From: an uncultured Alphaproteobacteria bacterium
GTDB taxonomy: Bacteria; Pseudomonadota; Alphaproteobacteria; RF32; CAG-239
Length of the DNA stretch: 64,000 bases
Reading direction: 5' to 3'
Assembly (NCBI GenBank): GCA_944390315.1
Contig: CALXPO010000012.1
Coordinates: 62,001 to 126,000, forward strand
Below are positions 46,142-55,491 of this stretch, one piece after another. Below the pieces are notes generated by a model. It saw only the letters and a program-made list of their open reading frames with translations. It had not been told where the DNA came from and did no database searches. How positions within the stretch are numbered: position 1 is the stretch's first letter; every line of letters starts with the position of its first letter. Made by a program: the position numbers and the translations under genes.

Positions 46142-46390
46142 TTATTCCTTTTTCTGGAAAACTTTTTCTAAAATGTCGAGCAGAGTGCCGCTGTCGACCC
46201 CATGATAAGTCACTTCATCAATTGTAATGTTCGGACCGGCGGCGCATTGATTGCAACAACGCAGTCCGGATAATTCGACTTCGGCTTCAATATCATGCTG
46301 TTCCAAAAAGTTTTGGATAATTTGGAGATTCTTAGCATTTCCTCGGGCAAAACAGGAACTGCCCATACATACTTTAATAATGTGTGCCAT
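46142..46390 (-). CDS. [2Fe-2S] thioredoxin-fold ferredoxin-like protein, first gene of hydrogenase cluster
   Basis: The 82-residue protein shows Cys8-x4-Cys13 (KVCMGSSCFARG) and Cys45-x3-Cys49 (GLRCCNQCAAGPNI), the [2Fe-2S] ligand spacing of NuoE C-terminal domains. It is probably the first gene of the five-gene transcript that runs to 41467, as 84 bases separate it from truA. It may deliver electrons to or from HydS. I could not assign a certain promoter. Confidence 0.88.
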   Translation of the reverse strand: MAHIIKVCMGSSCFARGNAKNLQIIQNFLEQHDIEAEVELSGLRCCNQCAAGPNITIDEVTYHGVDSGTLLDILEKVFQKKE

Positions 46391-46474
46391 GGCACGGCTT
46401 CTCCTTATTTGGAAAAATTCTCATTTAAAAAGTATAACCGAGGATGCAAAAAAAACAACAGTATTTTTTAGATG

Positions 46475-47224
46475 TTAATCATACATAATTTTGCTTAAAT
46501 AGAGCCCACAGGCGGGGGCTGTCGGACCGGCTTTTGTGCGGTCTTTGGCTTCAAGTATGGTTTGGATGTCTTGCGGATTGAGATGCCCGTCACCGACGAG
46601 TTTAAGTGTGCCGACCATATTGCGTACCTGGTGATGCAAAAAAGAGCGGGCTTCCACAAAGAAGGTGATGTTTTCGCCGTCTTGAACGATGTCAAGTTTA
46701 TCCAAAGTTTTAATCGGCGATTTTGCTTGGCACTTGACGGCTCTGAAAGAGGTAAAGTCGTGATGACCGAGTAAAAATTTGGCGCCTTCTCTCATTTTTT
46801 CGACGTCCAAAGGAACGACGACCGCCCAACTGCGATTTTTTTCCAGAATCAACGGTGCACGACGGGCGGTAATTCGATAAATATAAGCTCTGCCCGTTGC
46901 CGAGTAACGTGCGTGAAAATCGGGTGCGACCTTTTCGGCTTTAAGAACGGCGACCGGTGCGCCCATATTCCGCAGATGAGCATTCATCGCTTCGCGCAGA
47001 CGAAAGCAATCGACATCTTTTTGCAAATCAAAATGAGCAACTTGTGCCAAAGCATGAACGCCGGCATCTGTTCGACCGGCGCCATATACTTCAACTTTTT
47101 CTTGAACAAAACCGTCTATTGCTTTTTCGAGATATTCTTGTGCGCTGGGACCGTCAAGTTGTTTTTGCCAGCCGAGCAAATCGGTTCCGTCATATTCAAT
47201 GACAATCTTATAACGTTGGGTCAT
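46475..47224 (-). CDS. truA: tRNA pseudouridine(38-40) synthase TruA
   Basis: TruA makes pseudouridine at positions 38-40 of the tRNA anticodon arm. The 249-residue protein has the catalytic Asp53 in GAGRTDAGVHA, the N-terminal strand YKIVIEYDGTDLLGWQKQ and FLHHQVRNMVGTL. In many Alphaproteobacteria truA follows def-fmt; here it lies between the Gfo/Idh/MocA gene (nine bases upstream) and the hydrogenase cluster, so it is not in that usual setting. Confidence 0.97.
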   Translation of the reverse strand: MTQRYKIVIEYDGTDLLGWQKQLDGPSAQEYLEKAIDGFVQEKVEVYGAGRTDAGVHALAQVAHFDLQKDVDCFRLREAMNAHLRNMGAPVAVLKAEKVAPDFHARYSATGRAYIYRITARRAPLILEKNRSWAVVVPLDVEKMREGAKFLLGHHDFTSFRAVKCQAKSPIKTLDKLDIVQDGENITFFVEARSFLHHQVRNMVGTLKLVGDGHLNPQDIQTILEAKDRTKAGPTAPACGLYLSKIMYD

Positions 47225-47233
47225 AAAGAAAAA

Positions 47234-48259
47234 CTATGCGGCAGCGGTAGATTTGTTGTTTGAAGAATTTTCTTCGTGGTTGAGCAAACCGAGTTTATCT
47301 TCGACCGCCCAAATAACTTTTAGAGCTTCCAAAGCATTTTCACCGGAAATTCTCGGAGTAGCTTCGCCTTTAATACAACTGATAAAGTGGTTGAGTTCGG
47401 CGGTAAGCGGTTGGTTGCTTGGAATAAACAATTGTTCGACACTGCCTTTTAAGCCATAATTCATCCACTCGGGGATATTTTCCTGATTAACGTAAGGCAT
47501 ACGACCTTGAGAATGAACGTTGATGCTTTGGTTGATAAAGTCCATATCGATATAGTTGGTATCGGTTGTGACCGTCAAAGTACGAACACGGGCTTGAGTG
47601 ATGCGGCTGGCGGTAATATTGGCGGTAACGCCGTTGGCAAATTCGAGCAAAGCGGTAATATAATCTTTTCCTTCCGGATGGTCCGAAGTTTTTACGGCGG
47701 CGGCTTGAACATTGATAACCGGAGATTTAACCAAAGATTGAATGACTTCGACATCGTGAATCATCAAGTCCATGGCAACGTCAACGTCGGTAATACGACC
47801 GGAAGCAGCGGACATTCTCTGAGCCGTGAGTGAACGAATTTTAGAGGTATCGGTCAAAATTTTGCTCATTTGTTCAACCGCAGGATTAAATCTTTCAATA
47901 TGACCGACGAGCAAAGTAACATTATTTTTCTTGGCGGCATTAATCAAGTGCAGGCAACCTTCTTCGGAAGTAGCGAGCGGTTTTTCCATCATGCAGTGAA
48001 TGCCGTGATTTAAGAAAAATTCTCCGACATCGGCATGCGTAACCGAAGTTGTCACCACGCTGACGGCGTCAACTTTTTTTGCAACTTCTTCCATTGAAGA
48101 AAATGCTTTGATTCCAAACATTTCGGCAGCCTTTTGTGCGGCTTCGGGAAAAATGTCATAAACACCGACCAACTCGACATTGGGCAGAGTTTTGTAAGTT
48201 TTCATATGATTTTTACCCATCATTCCGGCACCGATAACGGCAACTTTGATTTTAGCCAT
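47234..48259 (-). CDS. Gfo/Idh/MocA family NAD(P)-dependent oxidoreductase
   Basis: The 341 residues start with a Rossmann fold, VAVIGAGMMGKNHMKTYKTL, then the conserved EKPLAT motif (CMMEKPLATSEEG) and VGHIERFNPAVEQM, whose His/Glu/Phe-Asn-Pro pattern is typical of sugar-nucleotide dehydrogenases of the UDP-GlcNAc 3-dehydrogenase or WbpB type. The substrate cannot be fixed from sequence; a nucleotide sugar for lipopolysaccharide or glycan synthesis is plausible. No sugar aminotransferase or acyltransferase lies beside it. truA follows by nine bases. Confidence 0.9.
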   Translation of the reverse strand: MAKIKVAVIGAGMMGKNHMKTYKTLPNVELVGVYDIFPEAAQKAAEMFGIKAFSSMEEVAKKVDAVSVVTTSVTHADVGEFFLNHGIHCMMEKPLATSEEGCLHLINAAKKNNVTLLVGHIERFNPAVEQMSKILTDTSKIRSLTAQRMSAASGRITDVDVAMDLMIHDVEVIQSLVKSPVINVQAAAVKTSDHPEGKDYITALLEFANGVTANITASRITQARVRTLTVTTDTNYIDMDFINQSINVHSQGRMPYVNQENIPEWMNYGLKGSVEQLFIPSNQPLTAELNHFISCIKGEATPRISGENALEALKVIWAVEDKLGLLNHEENSSNNKSTAAA

Positions 48260-48341
48260 GCTGAAAAATCCTCTAAAAAAGGTTAAAAGTTAAACGATGC
48301 GACTTATATATCACATTTTGACAAAAAAATCTTTTAACATC

Positions 48342-48361
48342 TTGTTACAAATTGTTACAAA
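48342..48361. repeat. two adjacent copies of TTGTTACAAA
   Basis: An exact ten-base unit occurs twice in tandem between the yejB stop and the Gfo/Idh/MocA start, about 85 bases before the latter. Each unit is itself a near-palindrome (TTGTtACAA), so it could be a pair of operator half-sites for the Gfo/Idh gene. No terminator is seen in this spacer. Confidence 0.5.
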
Positions 48362-48367
48362 AAAAGC

Positions 48368-49441
48368 CTATATCTTTTCAAAATTTATTCGCGGATCGAC
48401 CAGAGAATAAGTAATATCGCTGACAAGTTTCAAAACCAAGCCGAGCAGGGCAAAAATATAAAGAGTTCCGAATACAATCGGATAATCTCGAGTCATAATC
48501 GCTTCATAGCCGAGCAAACCCAAGCCGTTTAGCGAAAAAATGACTTCAATCAGCAACGAACCGGTAAAAAGCATTTTAATCAGCAGAGAAGGAAAACCGG
48601 CAATCACAATCAACATCGCATTTCTGAAAACATGTCCGTACAGAATTTGATTTTGTGAAAGTCCTTTGGCTTTGGCCGTCAAAACATAAGGTTTGTTCAA
48701 TTCTTCCATAAACGAATTTTTGGTGAGCATGGTCAGGCTTGCAAAACCGCCGATGACCATTGCCGTAACCGGTAAGGTAATATGGTGGAAATAGTCGAGA
48801 ACTTTTTGCCACCAACTGAGTTCACTCCAGTTATCGGAGGTCAGTCCTCTCAAAGGAAACCATTGAAAATAAGTTCCGCCGGCAAAAAAGACAATTAAAA
48901 AAACGGCGAACAAAAAGACCGGAATGGCTGAGCCCAAAACAATCGCAAACGAAGTCCAAGTGTCAAATTTTGAACCGTCTTTAACCGCTTTTTTGATACC
49001 GAGCGGAATGGATATCAGATAAATAATTAAGGTCGACCAGAGCCCGAGTGAAATCGATACCGGCATTCTTTCGCCGATAAGTTCCAAAACACTTTTATCT
49101 TGATAGTAGCTGCGGCCGAAATCAAAGCAGGCATAATCTTTTATCATTTTCCACAAACGTTCGTGAACGGGTTTGTCAAAACCGAATTGTTTTTCGAGCT
49201 CCTTAACCAGTTCTTCGGGAACGCCTTGAGCTCCGCGGTAACTGCTGTTGGTATTGGCGGCAGCGGTAGCGGCTCCCGATGAAATTTGAGCGGTAGCGTC
49301 AACATTCATTCCGCGATATTTGGCTAAAGTATGCTCGACCGGTCCGCCGGGGGCAAGTTGAATAATGGCAAAGTTTATCAGCAAAATACCGAGCAAAGTC
49401 AGCGGAATAAGCAATAAGCGTTTAATGATGTAGTTGCGCAT
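48368..49441 (-). CDS. yejB: ABC transporter permease YejB
   Basis: I start at the ATG overlapping the yejA stop (TGATG), giving 357 residues, close to E. coli YejB; the frame is open for 37 more codons upstream inside yejA but those are not expected to be used. About six membrane helices are seen, with the binding-protein-dependent loop [20 protein letters not shown] (EAA motif) and [21 protein letters not shown] periplasmic insert (residues 38-85) is Ala/Asn/Gly rich. YejAB(EF) imports peptides such as microcin C in E. coli. The partners yejE and yejF do not follow. Confidence 0.94.
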   Translation of the reverse strand: MRNYIIKRLLLIPLTLLGILLINFAIIQLAPGGPVEHTLAKYRGMNVDATAQISSGAATAAANTNSSYRGAQGVPEELVKELEKQFGFDKPVHERLWKMIKDYACFDFGRSYYQDKSVLELIGERMPVSISLGLWSTLIIYLISIPLGIKKAVKDGSKFDTWTSFAIVLGSAIPVFLFAVFLIVFFAGGTYFQWFPLRGLTSDNWSELSWWQKVLDYFHHITLPVTAMVIGGFASLTMLTKNSFMEELNKPYVLTAKAKGLSQNQILYGHVFRNAMLIVIAGFPSLLIKMLFTGSLLIEVIFSLNGLGLLGYEAIMTRDYPIVFGTLYIFALLGLVLKLVSDITYSLVDPRINFEKI

Positions 49442-51246
49442 CAATTTTTCTCCTTCATCCACCAAGTATCGGGTTGAAAACCGACTTTCAAATCGGTTTT
49501 GGGGTGGAAAAATTTGTTTTGATAAGCGACTTGTTTGCGCGGAGCATACCACTGCATAATCATATAATGTTCGTTGAGCAAAACACGGTCGATGGCACGG
49601 ATATAAGCCTGATAATCTTCTTTTGTTTGCGCCTGCACCATTTTGTCGAGTAAGGCATCAATCACCGGATTTTTAATTCCGATAAGATTAAAACTGCCTT
49701 TCATATCTGCACTTTGACTGCCCCAAAATTCTTTTTGTTCATTTCCGGGCAGATTACTGATGGGAAAAGTAATAATGGCAATATCAAAATCAAAATTATC
49801 AAGTCTGTTTTTGAAAACGTTGACTTCCAAATTACGGAATGTGGCTTTGATTCCGATTTTTTCGAGGTTTTTCAAGAATGGCAGCATCACACGGGTAAAA
49901 GAACTGCCGTTGGCGGAATTGCTCAAAATTTCAAATTCAAGCGGTTTTCCCGTTTTAAGATTCGTCATCTTGCCGTCAACGAAATCATATCCGGCTTGGT
50001 TGAGCAAAGCTACGGCTCGTTTCAAATTTTGGCGGGCGGACATATAGTCGCCATAAACCGGATTTTGAGGAACTTCGGTAAAAACGCTTTCGGGGAGTTG
50101 GTTGCGGAAAGGTTCCAATATTTCGAGTTCGCGACCTTCGGGCAATCCTGTTGCTTCCATTCCGCTGTTGGTAAAATAGCTTCCTAAACGTTCGTATTGA
50201 TTATAGAATAAATTTTTCTTGGCCCATTCAAAATTAAAAGCCATACCGATTGCCTCGCGAACACGCCTGTCGGCGAATTGCGGACGTCGAATGTTAAAGG
50301 CAAAATTTTGCAAACGGGCGGTTTCGTTATGTGGAATTTCTTCTTTGATGATTTGTCCGCTTTTGACCTTGTCGTTATCATAAGCCGTTGCCCAAATTTT
50401 GGCGATATACTCTTCTCTGACATCGATATTGCCTGCAAATAGAGCCTGCAGAGTAACGGTTGTATCCTGATAATAGTCGTAGCGAATTTCATCGAAATTG
50501 AAAAAGCCTTTGCGTGAGGGTAAATCTTTGGCCCAGTAGTTTGGATTGCGCTTAAAAATAAGATATTTGTTGGTTTGAAAATCGGTCAGAATATATGGAC
50601 CGCTGCCCAAAGGTGCTTGCAAATACGGTTTGGCAAAATCTTTGCCTTGCCAATCTTTTTTCGAATAGATGACAATCTGTGATAAAATCAGCGGTAGTTC
50701 TTTGTTGTTGCTGCCTTCTTTGAAATTAAAACGGACGTGGCGGTCGGATAATTTTTCGACATTTTTGACATCGGCATAATAAATTTTATAAAGCGGAGAG
50801 CCTTTTTCAACCAAACTTTCAAAACTGAAAATCACGTCATCGGCCAAAATCGGAGAACCGTCGGAAAATTTGGCGCGTTTATCCAAAAAAAAGTCGATAT
50901 ATTTGTCGGTCAATTCAAATTTTTCGGCAATCAACGGGTAAGCGGTGGTAATGTCATCGGTCGGTACAACGGCTAAGGTGTCCATTGTTAAAGCCACGAC
51001 TTGAGTAGCGGCGATTCCTTTAAAAATAAAAGGATTAAAATTATCAAACGTTCCGTAAGCGGGTAAAACGATTCGCCCACCCTTAACCGCCTTGGGATCG
51101 GCATAATCGAAATGTTGCCAATTTCCGGTATATTTCGGATCGCCGTAAAGAGCAATGCTCTCGGTTTGGACGGCAAGAACCTTATTTCCGAAAACACATA
51201 AGACCGCCGCCCAACACAATATACTAATTTTCTTTTTTATCGACAT
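49441..51246 (-). CDS. yejA: peptide ABC transporter substrate-binding protein YejA
   Basis: The 601-residue protein has a signal peptide ([20 protein letters not shown], cleavage near VLA) and the SBP_bac_5 fold. YejA-type text is clear: [53 protein letters not shown] and [20 protein letters not shown]. It would capture oligopeptides in the periplasm and hand them to YejB. It starts within the last 23 bases of the upstream unknown gene, and AAAGGCG lies just before the ATG. Confidence 0.94.
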   Translation of the reverse strand: MSIKKKISILCWAAVLCVFGNKVLAVQTESIALYGDPKYTGNWQHFDYADPKAVKGGRIVLPAYGTFDNFNPFIFKGIAATQVVALTMDTLAVVPTDDITTAYPLIAEKFELTDKYIDFFLDKRAKFSDGSPILADDVIFSFESLVEKGSPLYKIYYADVKNVEKLSDRHVRFNFKEGSNNKELPLILSQIVIYSKKDWQGKDFAKPYLQAPLGSGPYILTDFQTNKYLIFKRNPNYWAKDLPSRKGFFNFDEIRYDYYQDTTVTLQALFAGNIDVREEYIAKIWATAYDNDKVKSGQIIKEEIPHNETARLQNFAFNIRRPQFADRRVREAIGMAFNFEWAKKNLFYNQYERLGSYFTNSGMEATGLPEGRELEILEPFRNQLPESVFTEVPQNPVYGDYMSARQNLKRAVALLNQAGYDFVDGKMTNLKTGKPLEFEILSNSANGSSFTRVMLPFLKNLEKIGIKATFRNLEVNVFKNRLDNFDFDIAIITFPISNLPGNEQKEFWGSQSADMKGSFNLIGIKNPVIDALLDKMVQAQTKEDYQAYIRAIDRVLLNEHYMIMQWYAPRKQVAYQNKFFHPKTDLKVGFQPDTWWMKEKN

Positions 51247-52789
51247 GTTCGCCTTTATTGTCGGAAGTTTGCGGATTGTTATCTGAGCCTGACAGTTCTG
51301 CCAACTCCTGTTGTAACTTCATCAGCGTTTCATTTGTTGTGGCAAAAGAAAATTTTTCTTCACCGCCGGTTTGTTCATCATTATTTTTATTATTATCGGA
51401 ATTCATCGCCTGATAGAGGCGAGAATTTTGATTGGGATTATCATCGGCGAGTTTGCCGAAACTTCTTTCTAAAGCTAAAGTCAAAGGGTCGATTCCGCTT
51501 TGAGATATAATATCTGTTTCGGCGTCGGTTTTGTTTTCGGCGTCGACCTTTTCTTGGTTTTTCTTTTTAAATAGGTTGCTGAATTTCGGAAAGATGGAGG
51601 ATTTGACTTCGTCATCGTTTTCTTGCGGATATTCGCGAATACCGGCTCCGTCAAACATACGTCCGATTTCGTCTTCCAAGGCGTTTTCTTCCGTTTTGTT
51701 TGGCAAAATATTTTCTTCGGAAGTCGGTTGTGATTTTTCTTCTTCTTTTTCGCTCAAAGCGTTGATGGCGGCAACGGTTTCTTCCAGAGTCTGATTGTTG
51801 TCGGCAATAATGTCTTGTTCATTTTGGACCGAGACATTCGTTAAGGAAGTCTCTAAGGTCGGATGTGCCTCCGCTTTGTTTTCGGTTGTATTCAAAAATT
51901 CGGGTAAAGAGATGTTTTCGTGCTTCGATGGCTGGTCCGTCTGAGTTTTTTGTTGAGTATCAGATTTAATATTGTTTTTTTGTTCACCGATTTGGGCGAT
52001 TTTCATTTCAGCATCGGCAACCAATTCTTTTTCTTGTTTTTCTGCATCTTCAAAGTCAAAAAGTTCTTCTTGGAGCGGAGCAGATTCTTGAAGTTTATCA
52101 GACAAAGGAGCGAGGATGGCAAAGGCTTTTCCCAAAGCGCCTGTTTCAACGATGTCTAAAAATATTCTGTCTTTGTCATGGGCTTTGAGCATTTCGAGCA
52201 AGCGAGCATAACGGGCGCAAAATTCGTTAATATTGCCGCGCAGCAGTTTTTCTCTTTGTGCCGTGCGATAAAGTTGTCCTTTAAAGCCTGTGCTGCTGTT
52301 TTGCAAATCAATCAGAGCTTTTGCAAAGCACCATTTGTTGCCTTTTTCGGTAGCCATCCAGAGTTTTGCCGCTTCGGATTCGGTAATAAATTTGTAGCGT
52401 TGCAGGATATCGGCAATCATACCGTTCAGTTCGGCGATAAACAGCTCTGTCTGACTAAGAATAAAATGATTTTCTTTATTTTTTTGGGCTTGGTAAAATA
52501 AGCGGGTTGCAATTTCAAAAAATTCTTGATTTTGCTGAAGTTTTAATTCAATGGACTTGAACTGCTTTTGCAAATTTTTTTCATGATAAAAACGATAACA
52601 AGCACCCCAAATCATCCAAATGACGACCAAAGGAACAATGGTAAGTGCGGTATAAATTGTCAAATCGGTTAGTCCCAAATTGTGAAAAGCGATTCCTTGC
52701 AGTCTGGAAAACAAATAGGTCCCGATATACATTATCCAGGAAATGGTTAAAAACACAGCGGTAAAAAAGCTGAAAGTAAGCACGTGCAT
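51224..52789 (-). CDS. two-helix membrane protein with acidic disordered tail, function unknown
   Basis: I do not recognise this 521-residue protein. Two membrane helices lie at about residues 5-27 (FSFFTAVFLTISWIMYIGTY) and 42-64 (IYTALTIVPLVVIWMIWGAC). A helical cytoplasmic domain follows (about 70-240: KQFKSIELKLQQNQEFFEIA, EAAKLWMATEKGNKWCFAKA, KAHDKDRIFLDIVETGALGK). The rest is Glu/Asp/Asn/Gln rich and probably disordered. No catalytic motif is visible. It is the first gene of a minus-strand unit with yejA and yejB, overlapping yejA by 23 bases, and is divergent from accA. Confidence 0.65.
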   Translation of the reverse strand: MHVLTFSFFTAVFLTISWIMYIGTYLFSRLQGIAFHNLGLTDLTIYTALTIVPLVVIWMIWGACYRFYHEKNLQKQFKSIELKLQQNQEFFEIATRLFYQAQKNKENHFILSQTELFIAELNGMIADILQRYKFITESEAAKLWMATEKGNKWCFAKALIDLQNSSTGFKGQLYRTAQREKLLRGNINEFCARYARLLEMLKAHDKDRIFLDIVETGALGKAFAILAPLSDKLQESAPLQEELFDFEDAEKQEKELVADAEMKIAQIGEQKNNIKSDTQQKTQTDQPSKHENISLPEFLNTTENKAEAHPTLETSLTNVSVQNEQDIIADNNQTLEETVAAINALSEKEEEKSQPTSEENILPNKTEENALEDEIGRMFDGAGIREYPQENDDEVKSSIFPKFSNLFKKKNQEKVDAENKTDAETDIISQSGIDPLTLALERSFGKLADDNPNQNSRLYQAMNSDNNKNNDEQTGGEEKFSFATTNETLMKLQQELAELSGSDNNPQTSDNKGEHVDKKEN

Positions 52790-52980
52790 TCTCCTCTGTC
52801 ATTTGAAAATAAAATTGTAGCAATAATAATATATTTGCCACAGTTTTCAATCAAATATTTTGATGAGGGGCATAAGAAAAATTCGGCTATTCACAGATTT
52901 TAAAAATAATAGTCGAAATTTAAGATAAAATGTGTTATCAAAACGAAAGTTATCAAAAATATCGAAAGAAGAAATAAGCC

Positions 52981-53955
52981 ATGAGTGAAAATCAACCTGC
53001 CGTTTTGGATTTTGAAAAGAAGATTAACGAGATTGAAGAAAAAATAAAAATGTTAAATGCGCTGGCCAAAGACAGCGATATGAATATAGATAAAGAACTC
53101 AATCGATTGCAACAAAAATTAGAGAAGCAAATAAAAATGTCTTATGCCAATTTAACGCCCTGGCAGCGTGTCCAAATCGCACGCCATCCGGAACGTCCGC
53201 AATGTTTGGATTATGTCAATGGTTTGATCGAAGATTTTGTACCGTTGTGTGGGGACAGACTTTTTGCCGACGATGCCACCATGATTGGCGGTATAGGCTT
53301 TTTTAAGGGCATTTCCGTTGTCGTGCTCGGACAAGAAAAGGGAAAAGATTTAGAAACCCGTGTTAAGTATAATTTCGGAATGGCCAAACCTGAAGGTTAT
53401 CGTAAAGCTCAACGCTTGATGAGTTTGGCGGATAAATTTAATATGCCGGTTATCTGCTTTGTTGATACCGACGGTGCATATCCGGGGATTGAGTCGGAAG
53501 CCCGCGGTCAGGCCGAAGCAATCGCTTCATCAATACAAAAGTGCCTGCAACTGAAAGTACCGTTGATTTCGGTAATTATAGGCATGGGCGGCAGCGGCGG
53601 CGCCATAGCGATAGCAGCAGCCAACAGAGTTTTGATGTTGGAAAATTCCATTTATTCTGTTATTTCTCCCGAAGGCTGTGCATCTATTTTGTGGCGTTCA
53701 AGCGATAAGGCAAAAGAAGCGGCAGAGGCGTTAAAGCTGACGGCTCAGGATTTAAAATCATTTAACGTAATTGATGAAATTATTCCGGAACCGGAAGGCG
53801 GAGCACACCGCGACAGTGTTGCTACAATAGAAAAAGTCGGAGATTGTATATACAAACATTTGCAAGAACTGTTGCCGCTTTCGCGTGAGGAATTAAAAAA
53901 ACAAAGAAATACGAAATTTTTGGAGATGGGCCGAAATTTGAATATAGAGGCGTAA
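52981..53955 (+). CDS. accA: acetyl-CoA carboxylase carboxyltransferase subunit alpha
   Basis: AccA with AccD transfers carboxyl from biotin to acetyl-CoA, the first step of fatty-acid synthesis. The 324 residues show the N-terminal coiled-coil DFEKKINEIEEKIKMLNALA, LTPWQRVQIARHPERP, KFNMPVICFVDTDGAYPGIE and IGMGGSGGAIAIAAANRVL (oxyanion region). It is followed after one base by rmuC; accD lies 2 kb downstream in the same direction with ihfB and a LapA gene between, so one long transcript is possible. Confidence 0.97.
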   Translation: MSENQPAVLDFEKKINEIEEKIKMLNALAKDSDMNIDKELNRLQQKLEKQIKMSYANLTPWQRVQIARHPERPQCLDYVNGLIEDFVPLCGDRLFADDATMIGGIGFFKGISVVVLGQEKGKDLETRVKYNFGMAKPEGYRKAQRLMSLADKFNMPVICFVDTDGAYPGIESEARGQAEAIASSIQKCLQLKVPLISVIIGMGGSGGAIAIAAANRVLMLENSIYSVISPEGCASILWRSSDKAKEAAEALKLTAQDLKSFNVIDEIIPEPEGGAHRDSVATIEKVGDCIYKHLQELLPLSREELKKQRNTKFLEMGRNLNIEA

Positions 53956-53956
53956 G

Positions 53957-55048
53957 ATGAACTTGTCTCCGTTGGAAATCGGATTGATTGCGGTAACGAT
54001 TATACTTTTACTGATTATTACCGCAATTTTGCTATTTAAAAGCAAGTCGCAAAATATGGATAATACATTTTTGCGCTCACAGATGGAACTTTCAGGAAGA
54101 CTCAGCCAGTTTTTTGAACATTATACCCTCAATCAAGATAAAATATCGCAATTACTGACCGAGCAAAAGGTATCAATTTTAAAAATGATAGACGACAAAT
54201 TGTTGCAAGTGACCCAACAAGTCGGAGACGGATTGAGAATTACAAGCAACAAGACAGATGAAACACTTGCCATGTTGAGGGAACGTCTGGTAAAAATAGA
54301 CGCAGCACAGCAAAAGATATCAGGTTTGTCGGAACAAGTTGTGTCTTTACAAGAAATTTTATCAAATAAACAGTCGCGGGGAGCTTTCGGCGAAATACAG
54401 CTATATGACTTGATAACGAATATTCTTCCTCCGTCGGTATATTCTTTTCAGGCAGTCATGAGCAATCAAAAACGAGCCGACTGCTTGTTACGATTGCCTA
54501 ATCCGCCGGGAGCCATCGTCGTTGATTCCAAATTTCCGCTTGAGAGCTATCAAGCTCTTTTGCAAGCGCAAAACGAAAAAGAAAAAACGGAAGCTGAAAA
54601 ATTTTTTAGGACTTCGGTTGCCAAACATATCAAAGATATAGCCGAAAAATATATAATTCCCGGAGAAACGGCAGATTCGGCTTTAATGTTTTTGCCGTCG
54701 GAGTCGGTTTATGCAGAATTGTATGCACATTTTCCCGAAGTTGTTGACTATTCTTATAAAATGAAAGTCTGGGTTGTCTCGCCCACAACATTAATGGCAA
54801 CTCTGCATACAATCAGAGCCGTATTAAAAGATGTTAAAATGCAAGAACAAAGCGGCATTATTCAAAAAGAAGTTATTCGAATGGGAGAAGATGTGGCGCG
54901 TTTGGCAGAGCGTGTTGAAAGTTTGAGCAAACATTTTGAACAAGCACAAAAAGATATTGTCGATGTCAAAACATCATCCATAAAAATAACACGCAAGATT
55001 GCATATATAGGAGATATAGATACGGAAAAAAATAACAATTTGTCCTGA
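53957..55048 (+). CDS. rmuC: DNA recombination protein RmuC
   Basis: The 363-residue protein has an N-terminal membrane helix (IGLIAVTIILLLIITAILLF), a coiled-coil region (40-130) and the RmuC core: NKQSRGAFGEIQLYDLITN, VVDSKFPLESYQALL, YIIPGETADSALMFLPSESV and VWVVSPTTLMATLHTIRAVL. The VDSKFP and ExxxxE patterns are nuclease-like. RmuC limits certain DNA rearrangements and phage in E. coli; its exact chemistry is not established. It is one base behind accA. Confidence 0.94.
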   Translation: MNLSPLEIGLIAVTIILLLIITAILLFKSKSQNMDNTFLRSQMELSGRLSQFFEHYTLNQDKISQLLTEQKVSILKMIDDKLLQVTQQVGDGLRITSNKTDETLAMLRERLVKIDAAQQKISGLSEQVVSLQEILSNKQSRGAFGEIQLYDLITNILPPSVYSFQAVMSNQKRADCLLRLPNPPGAIVVDSKFPLESYQALLQAQNEKEKTEAEKFFRTSVAKHIKDIAEKYIIPGETADSALMFLPSESVYAELYAHFPEVVDYSYKMKVWVVSPTTLMATLHTIRAVLKDVKMQEQSGIIQKEVIRMGEDVARLAERVESLSKHFEQAQKDIVDVKTSSIKITRKIAYIGDIDTEKNNNLS

Positions 55049-55064
55049 TGCCAAACGGTTTTTG

Positions 55065-55094
55065 TTGACAAAAGGATATAAAAATCTTTGTATA
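55065..55094 (+). promoter_or_regulatory. candidate promoter of ihfB
   Basis: A perfect TTGACA (55065-55070) lies about 100 bases before the ihfB start. The -10 position is weaker: TTGTAT or TGTATA at 55088-55094 (spacers of 17 or 18). Confidence 0.4.
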
Positions 55095-55165
55095 CGCAAC
55101 AAGATGTATTGATTTATAAAATAAAAAAAGGTAATTTACAGTAAACATATTGAAAGAGGTATAAA

Positions 55166-55453
55166 GTGACTAAATCAGAATTAATTGAAAAAATTGCAGC
55201 TAAAAATCCTAATTTGACTTTAAAAGAAATAGACAGGATTGTCAGTGTTGTTTTTGAAAGTATCATAGGAGCTTTGGCAGAAGGAGAAAGAGTTGAATTT
55301 AGAGGATTCGGTGCATTTTCGGTCCGCACTCGCTCTCCGCGTATGGCAAAAAATCCGCGTACCGGCGAAAAATTGAACGTTGGTGAACGCAATATTCCTC
55401 ATTTTAAGGCAGGAAAACAATTATATGAGTTGCTTAATCAGTCTAAGCACTAA
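55166..55453 (+). CDS. ihfB: integration host factor beta subunit / HU-family protein
   Basis: The 95-residue DNA-bending protein starts at GTG 55166, preceded by GAAAGAGG. It shows TKSELIEKIAAKNPNLTLKE, VEFRGFGAFSVRTRSPRMAK and NPRTGEKLNVGERNIPHFKA, which match IHF-beta better than HU (the arm residues NPRTGE with RNIPHFK). It would pair with IhfA, not encoded here. The gene lies just before the LapA-domain gene, an order often seen in Alphaproteobacteria. Confidence 0.93.
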   Translation: MTKSELIEKIAAKNPNLTLKEIDRIVSVVFESIIGALAEGERVEFRGFGAFSVRTRSPRMAKNPRTGEKLNVGERNIPHFKAGKQLYELLNQSKH

Positions 55454-55491
55454 TCATATTTATTATCAATTATAATAAGGAGGCAACGTTC

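Noticed and set aside
41467..46390. classical bifurcating HydABC hydrogenase operon
   Set aside because: No HydB/NuoF-like flavoprotein is present; one H-cluster protein carries the Ala substitution and PAS domain of a sensor, and the other is of group B form.
48342..48361. the TTGTTACAAA tandem pair as a terminator of yejB
   Set aside because: The two units are direct repeats rather than a stem with a T-run, so they are listed only as a repeat of unknown role.
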